Shown here: positions 13,101 through 15,278 of the stretch, piece after piece
Position numbering within the stretch: the stretch's first letter is position 1
Layout of the letters: every line of letters starts with the position of its first letter
Assembly (NCBI GenBank): GCA_020351895.1
Contig: CP070672.1
Span: 1,422,316 to 1,437,593 of the forward strand
Direction of reading: 5' to 3'
Source: Thermoplasmata archaeon
GTDB taxonomy: Archaea; Thermoplasmatota; Thermoplasmata; GCA-020350865
Length of the DNA stretch: 15,278 nt
Translations under genes and position numbers: made by a program
The notes under the pieces: model-generated
Databases searched by the model: none
Seen by the model: the letters and a program-made list of their open reading frames with translations, nothing else
Told to the model about the DNA's origin: nothing

Positions 13101-15278
13101 TAATCCCCAGTTAAACCCTGTACCAAATTCGAGTTGTCGTCAAAATCAACCACACCAGCCCTGGCAGGGAAGGATAAGAGATCCACATAGTACTTTGCCC
13201 CGGCTATCCGTTCTCTCCCTGGATCGCTGCTTACCATGCTGCTTGAGCTGTCCATACAGAATATCACATCCTGGGATATCCTAGTTCCAGGAATACCCCC
13301 GCTTCCATTGAGGGTGATGGTCAATGTTGCCTGGTCGGGGATAAAACCGACAGCACTGCCGCCTTCAAGGTATATTGCATCGTAATTCACCGTCTTGTGT
13401 GCTTCTATATGGGGATATGCACCTGCTCCCAATACAGCGGTATCGTAGGCCCAAGGATTTACAGATGAGGTCACGCCAACAGTTATTATATTGGATCCTC
13501 CAATAGGTAATGAAGCGGGTACAGTTACATTAACTGCTATGGTGATGGTCTCCCATGAGTTAAGGGGACCTGTGTCCACGGTAAGGTCACCATCGGTATC
13601 AGTTAATTCTGTCCAGCTTCCATCTCCAAAGTACAGAGTAATGATCCACCAACTAGGAAGGCCATCCACCAAGGAGGTATAATTAATATCTACAACATCC
13701 ACTGTGGGTCCTGCATTCGTGATGTTCAGATAGAAGGTCATTGTGTCTCCAAGATTCGCCGCATTTTCCTGATCAAATACTATGTTCACCATTGCCATTG
13801 TGGGGGGAGAATCGAACTGCCAACCTGCTGCAACGGAGCTGATATCATCATATCCATCATAGGTGCCCTCACCTTCAGGGACCCTCTTCACACTGGAATC
13901 GGGCTGATGCGCCGAACTCCAACCCACCATGTCCATTATGGTACCTGTGTCGTTGTAGAGATAAACATTATCTCCCGAGGGAGTCAAAGATGAAAAAATT
14001 CCCGGGGCAAGGGATTCATTTATAACAAAATACTGACTGATTGGATTCAATGTGACAGCACCAATCGTGTAAACAGTGTCTGCAATTATCTGCCAGTTTA
14101 GAATGTTCACATCTGCCCCCAATCCGATATACTTCAATTCTATGAAGGATTCATTGATTACTGGATTGAATAGTACCTCGTTTAAAACTACCTTAGGATA
14201 GGGATTAACATCTTCCACAGTGTTCTGAAACCCGAAGGTCGGGCTCGACTCTCTATTCCATACCCTGCCGTATTTGGTGCCAGTCCAATGCAAGGCCGTG
14301 GACTCACCAGAGAGAGGATCAGGAGCCGTTCCCTGTAATCCATATCCAACAGAATAAAGGAAGATATCATTATCATCATAAAGTGAGATTGTGCCTCCTT
14401 CATCACCCAGTTCATCCTGGGCAGGGTTTAGAGATAGAACTTCATAGCCTTGACTCGGAATCGTGCCAAAGGGATCCAGATACCATCTTGTCACTCCGAA
14501 ATCTGGGCTTAGGTAGTATCCTGTCAAGTCTATTCCGCTGTTACCGCCATTGTATATCTCTATCTGCTCATTGGCATCCGGTGAATCCTGAATCTCGGTG
14601 ATTTTCAGTCGTGTGGAATCCCAGAAATCCTGGGCCTCACTTATGGCAGAAAACATACTGGCGTTGTTTGCTCCGCAGGCGATCACCAAGGCAAATGTTA
14701 CCTTGTCCTTGGCTGGAATCACCCTATTATTCCAACTGACCAATGAATACATGGCGCTTACACCAAATGTGAACTGGGGATCGTTTATGGCAAGTTGATT
14801 TGGTCCTGTCAAAGCGTCATAGGCATCCTTATCAACATCAAAGAAATTCGATTCTTCCGCATAGTAATGATCAAGTGGATTTGTGACATCAGCTGAGGCA
14901 TATCCGATTGTAACCTGTGAATCATCCTGAACAAAATAGGTCTTTGTGGGATCATCCCAGTAATCCATATCGTCGGCCTCGTCTCCATCCACACCGTACC
15001 AGGTTGTGGCACTGCTTGCAGAGGAAAAAACCTCCATACCCAAATTAAACGCCGTCAGATCCCAGATTATGAGATTCTCTACCTTCCATTCGATTATTGC
15101 CCAATCCTTACCTGCAAGGGTCCATACACTCTGATGCACCCTCAGGTCATTGGTCGCTCCGATGTCACCGGTTCCATCCACCTGTGTGAAGGAGCATACG
15201 CTTTTTTGCTGACTTGGAGAATCTTCCTCGAATTTGAGGATCCGATCGTTATCAGTCACACCAAAATCAGGGAACCCC
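10169..15278 (-). CDS. Giant secreted modular protein: lamin-tail x2, VWA in DUF11-like domain, FnIII x2, 7-blade FG-GAP propeller (5' truncated)
   Basis: The frame is open to the window edge (GFPDFG precedes the GTG at 15259) and shows no signal peptide, so the true start lies outside. Modules in order: an unrecognised N-terminal domain (to about 14617); two lamin-tail-like domains (about 14610-14230, LKITEIQDSPDANEQIEIYN; about 14205-13800, VVLNEVLFNPVINESFIELK); a NEW3/CARDB-like domain (about 13805-13420); and a VWA domain (about 13270-12760). The VWA has an intact metal site: DSSSS, the Thr of GLTDMSGG and the Asp of LLTDGSNN. It is flanked by DUF11-like halves (AHKTVNYDAIYLEGG and LTDVLPPYIDYIPGSF). 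Then come FnIII-1 (about 12400-12060), a SLPLEP module (to about 11790), seven FG-GAP/VCBS repeats (about 11740-10690, ALGDVDNDGNLDVVLGN type), FnIII-2, and a second LPLEPF module ending YIGI. No C-terminal membrane helix is present, so attachment would have to be non-covalent or through the missing N-terminus. VWA and FG-GAP modules usually bind protein or carbohydrate partners using metal ions; adhesion is inferred. Confidence 0.88.
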   Translation of the reverse strand, partial: GFPDFGVTDNDRILKFEEDSPSQQKSVCSFTQVDGTGDIGATNDLRVHQSVWTLAGKDWAIIEWKVENLIIWDLTAFNLGMEVFSSASSATTWYGVDGDEADDMDYWDDPTKTYFVQDDSQVTIGYASADVTNPLDHYYAEESNFFDVDKDAYDALTGPNQLAINDPQFTFGVSAMYSLVSWNNRVIPAKDKVTFALVIACGANNASMFSAISEAQDFWDSTRLKITEIQDSPDANEQIEIYNGGNSGIDLTGYYLSPDFGVTRWYLDPFGTIPSQGYEVLSLNPAQDELGDEGGTISLYDDNDIFLYSVGYGLQGTAPDPLSGESTALHWTGTKYGRVWNRESSPTFGFQNTVEDVNPYPKVVLNEVLFNPVINESFIELKYIGLGADVNILNWQIIADTVYTIGAVTLNPISQYFVINESLAPGIFSSLTPSGDNVYLYNDTGTIMDMVGWSSAHQPDSSVKRVPEGEGTYDGYDDISSVAAGWQFDSPPTMAMVNIVFDQENAANLGDTMTFYLNITNAGPTVDVVDINYTSLVDGLPSWWIITLYFGDGSWTELTDTDGDLTVDTGPLNSWETITIAVNVTVPASLPIGGSNIITVGVTSSVNPWAYDTAVLGAGAYPHIEAHKTVNYDAIYLEGGSAVGFIPDQATLTITLNGSGGIPGTRISQDVIFCMDSSSSMVSSDPGRERIAGAKYYVDLLSFPARAGVVDFDDNSNLVQGLTGDYNAVKIALDSIDQDGLTDMSGGLKDSIDELILNGNYDHNLVIILLTDGSNNYPYQDEATIAEAQRAADYGILIFTIGLGDDADEAILQQVAAITGGKYYFSPTPDNLLAIFGYIAEELIVIAGEDPDPDTSPLLTDVLPPYIDYIPGSFINPYTGDPMDPSKITIAAFGNKILEWNISQISIGEIWAVSFDITASEVGLKETNVFGVSSVNYTRYIDINTTVSTNDTLPRVWINVLPIPPAPPILYNNLTANQEDVWLNWTAPLTPTDHYLIYRAEDKQGFDFSDPWRDTSIHTNPITGVLDPLNRNWFDDDAALPSAPSQYYYCVRSVEASGNKSTTSNTVGKWTKDFPSGVSTFSLPLEPYVIKEVDWYCDEIPNVDYIKWADSTTQKWITHYKADPLGLNDTFVVLGEGYEIKVNAQSYYTFCGSPGTSIRYDEGYLPAPANFMLSLGLPSNTTSQSNFGTGSDWTSSIALGDVDNDGNLDVVLGNYFQWNVVYMGNGDGTFGTPNFFGTGMDVTMSIALGDVDKDGNLDIVTGNQYNGFNALNVVYMGNGDGTFPISNGFGTGMDATESVALGDVNNDTKLDIVVGNQFNGVDAQNVVYLGNGDGTFTTSINFGTSKDLTANVALGYVDDDANLDIVVGNYAQQNVVYMGDGDGTFDTTYYNISSSDDNTLSVALGDVNYDGDLDIVVGNEFDGVSAQNAVYLGDGNGDFSIFYNFGLPNEWTTDVALGDMDNDNILDIIVGNEYDGITGQNYVYLGNGDGTFTSNYGFGTGIDNTWCLDVGDINNDDRLDIVVGNFNEQNIAYYSTVLYTIDLSWDPVSNPEFDHYLIYRSDRRDGLNLLSLQPVASTTNTMWTDFVEVMDGTHYYYMVSAVTASDIVGCNTTYSIGIWFREYDRGYESLGLPLEPFAINSLDWYCDDIPNTVGINYYIENEKRWCWHSYRMPEGAYDPDMIMSEGYQLSTFEEVRYAYIGI
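10690..11740 (-). repeat. Seven FG-GAP/VCBS repeats, likely one complete beta-propeller
   Basis: Seven copies of ALGDVxxDxxLDIVVGN followed by a NVVYMGNGDGTF strand occur every 145-162 bp (48-54 residues). The D-x-D-x-D-G-x-x-D loops are calcium-binding in characterised relatives. They are strong in copies 1, 2 and 5 and degraded in copy 4 (ALGYVDDDANLD) and copy 6 (DMDNDNILD). Seven blades is the number in a closed integrin-alpha-type propeller, so the domain appears complete. Confidence 0.88.

Noticed and set aside
10690..13270. Integrin homologue (VWA plus seven FG-GAP blades)
   Set aside because: In integrin alpha the VWA is inserted between propeller blades. Here it is far upstream in a DUF11-like domain, so the similarity is in modules, not architecture.
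15257..15259. GTG at 15259 as the true start of the convergent giant gene
   Set aside because: The frame stays open upstream to the window edge, there is no signal peptide after the GTG, and no convincing ribosome site precedes it.

Overview
The window is most likely from an archaeon, probably a Thermoplasmata-type euryarchaeon; this is an inference. The upstream elements look archaeal: a purine-rich BRE followed by a perfect TTTATATA box before the gene at 3459, and strong GAGG-type Shine-Dalgarno sites close to the starts. The protein content fits too: very large secreted proteins built from beta-helix, Ig-like, PKD, lamin-tail, VWA, FG-GAP and PQQ-like repeat modules, one of them with a single C-terminal membrane helix and an acidic cytoplasmic tail. 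I see no RNA gene, transposase, CRISPR array or metabolic enzyme.

Layout. Positions 1-784 (minus strand) hold the 5' part of a secreted PQQ-type beta-propeller gene. It is interrupted by an in-frame TAA at 470-472 and runs off the left edge. A 483-bp divergent intergenic region follows, with a candidate promoter on each strand, a purine-rich G-run tract and a possible 22-codon hydrophobic upstream ORF. Positions 1268-3175 (plus) encode a secreted 635-residue protein with nine GIG-type repeats of the sort seen in tail fibres and adhesins. A 283-bp intergenic region has well-formed promoter elements and two inverted repeats. Positions 3459-10133 (plus) encode a 2,224-residue surface protein: signal peptide, beta-helix, carboxypeptidase-regulatory-like domain, twelve Ig-like repeats, PKD domain, membrane helix and acidic tail. 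After only 35 bp, positions 10169-15278 carry a convergent minus-strand gene, 5' truncated by the window edge. It encodes more than 1,700 residues with two lamin-tail domains, a VWA domain inside a DUF11-like domain, two copies of an FnIII plus C-terminal module, and a seven-blade FG-GAP propeller between those copies.

Together this looks like a cell-surface or adhesion locus: four genes, each secreted or displayed, each made of a different beta-rich repeat. One product (3459-10133) is visibly anchored, the 635-residue protein has no visible anchor, and the other two run off the window. Repeat expansion is the dominant evolutionary signal. There is a 222-bp tandem duplication in the fibre-like gene, a 666-bp two-domain duplication in the 2,224-residue gene, a separate expansion of its last four Ig-like repeats, and a duplicated module in the convergent gene. 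The proteins may bind partners, surfaces or polysaccharides, but no ligand can be read from the sequence and no biochemical pathway is evident.
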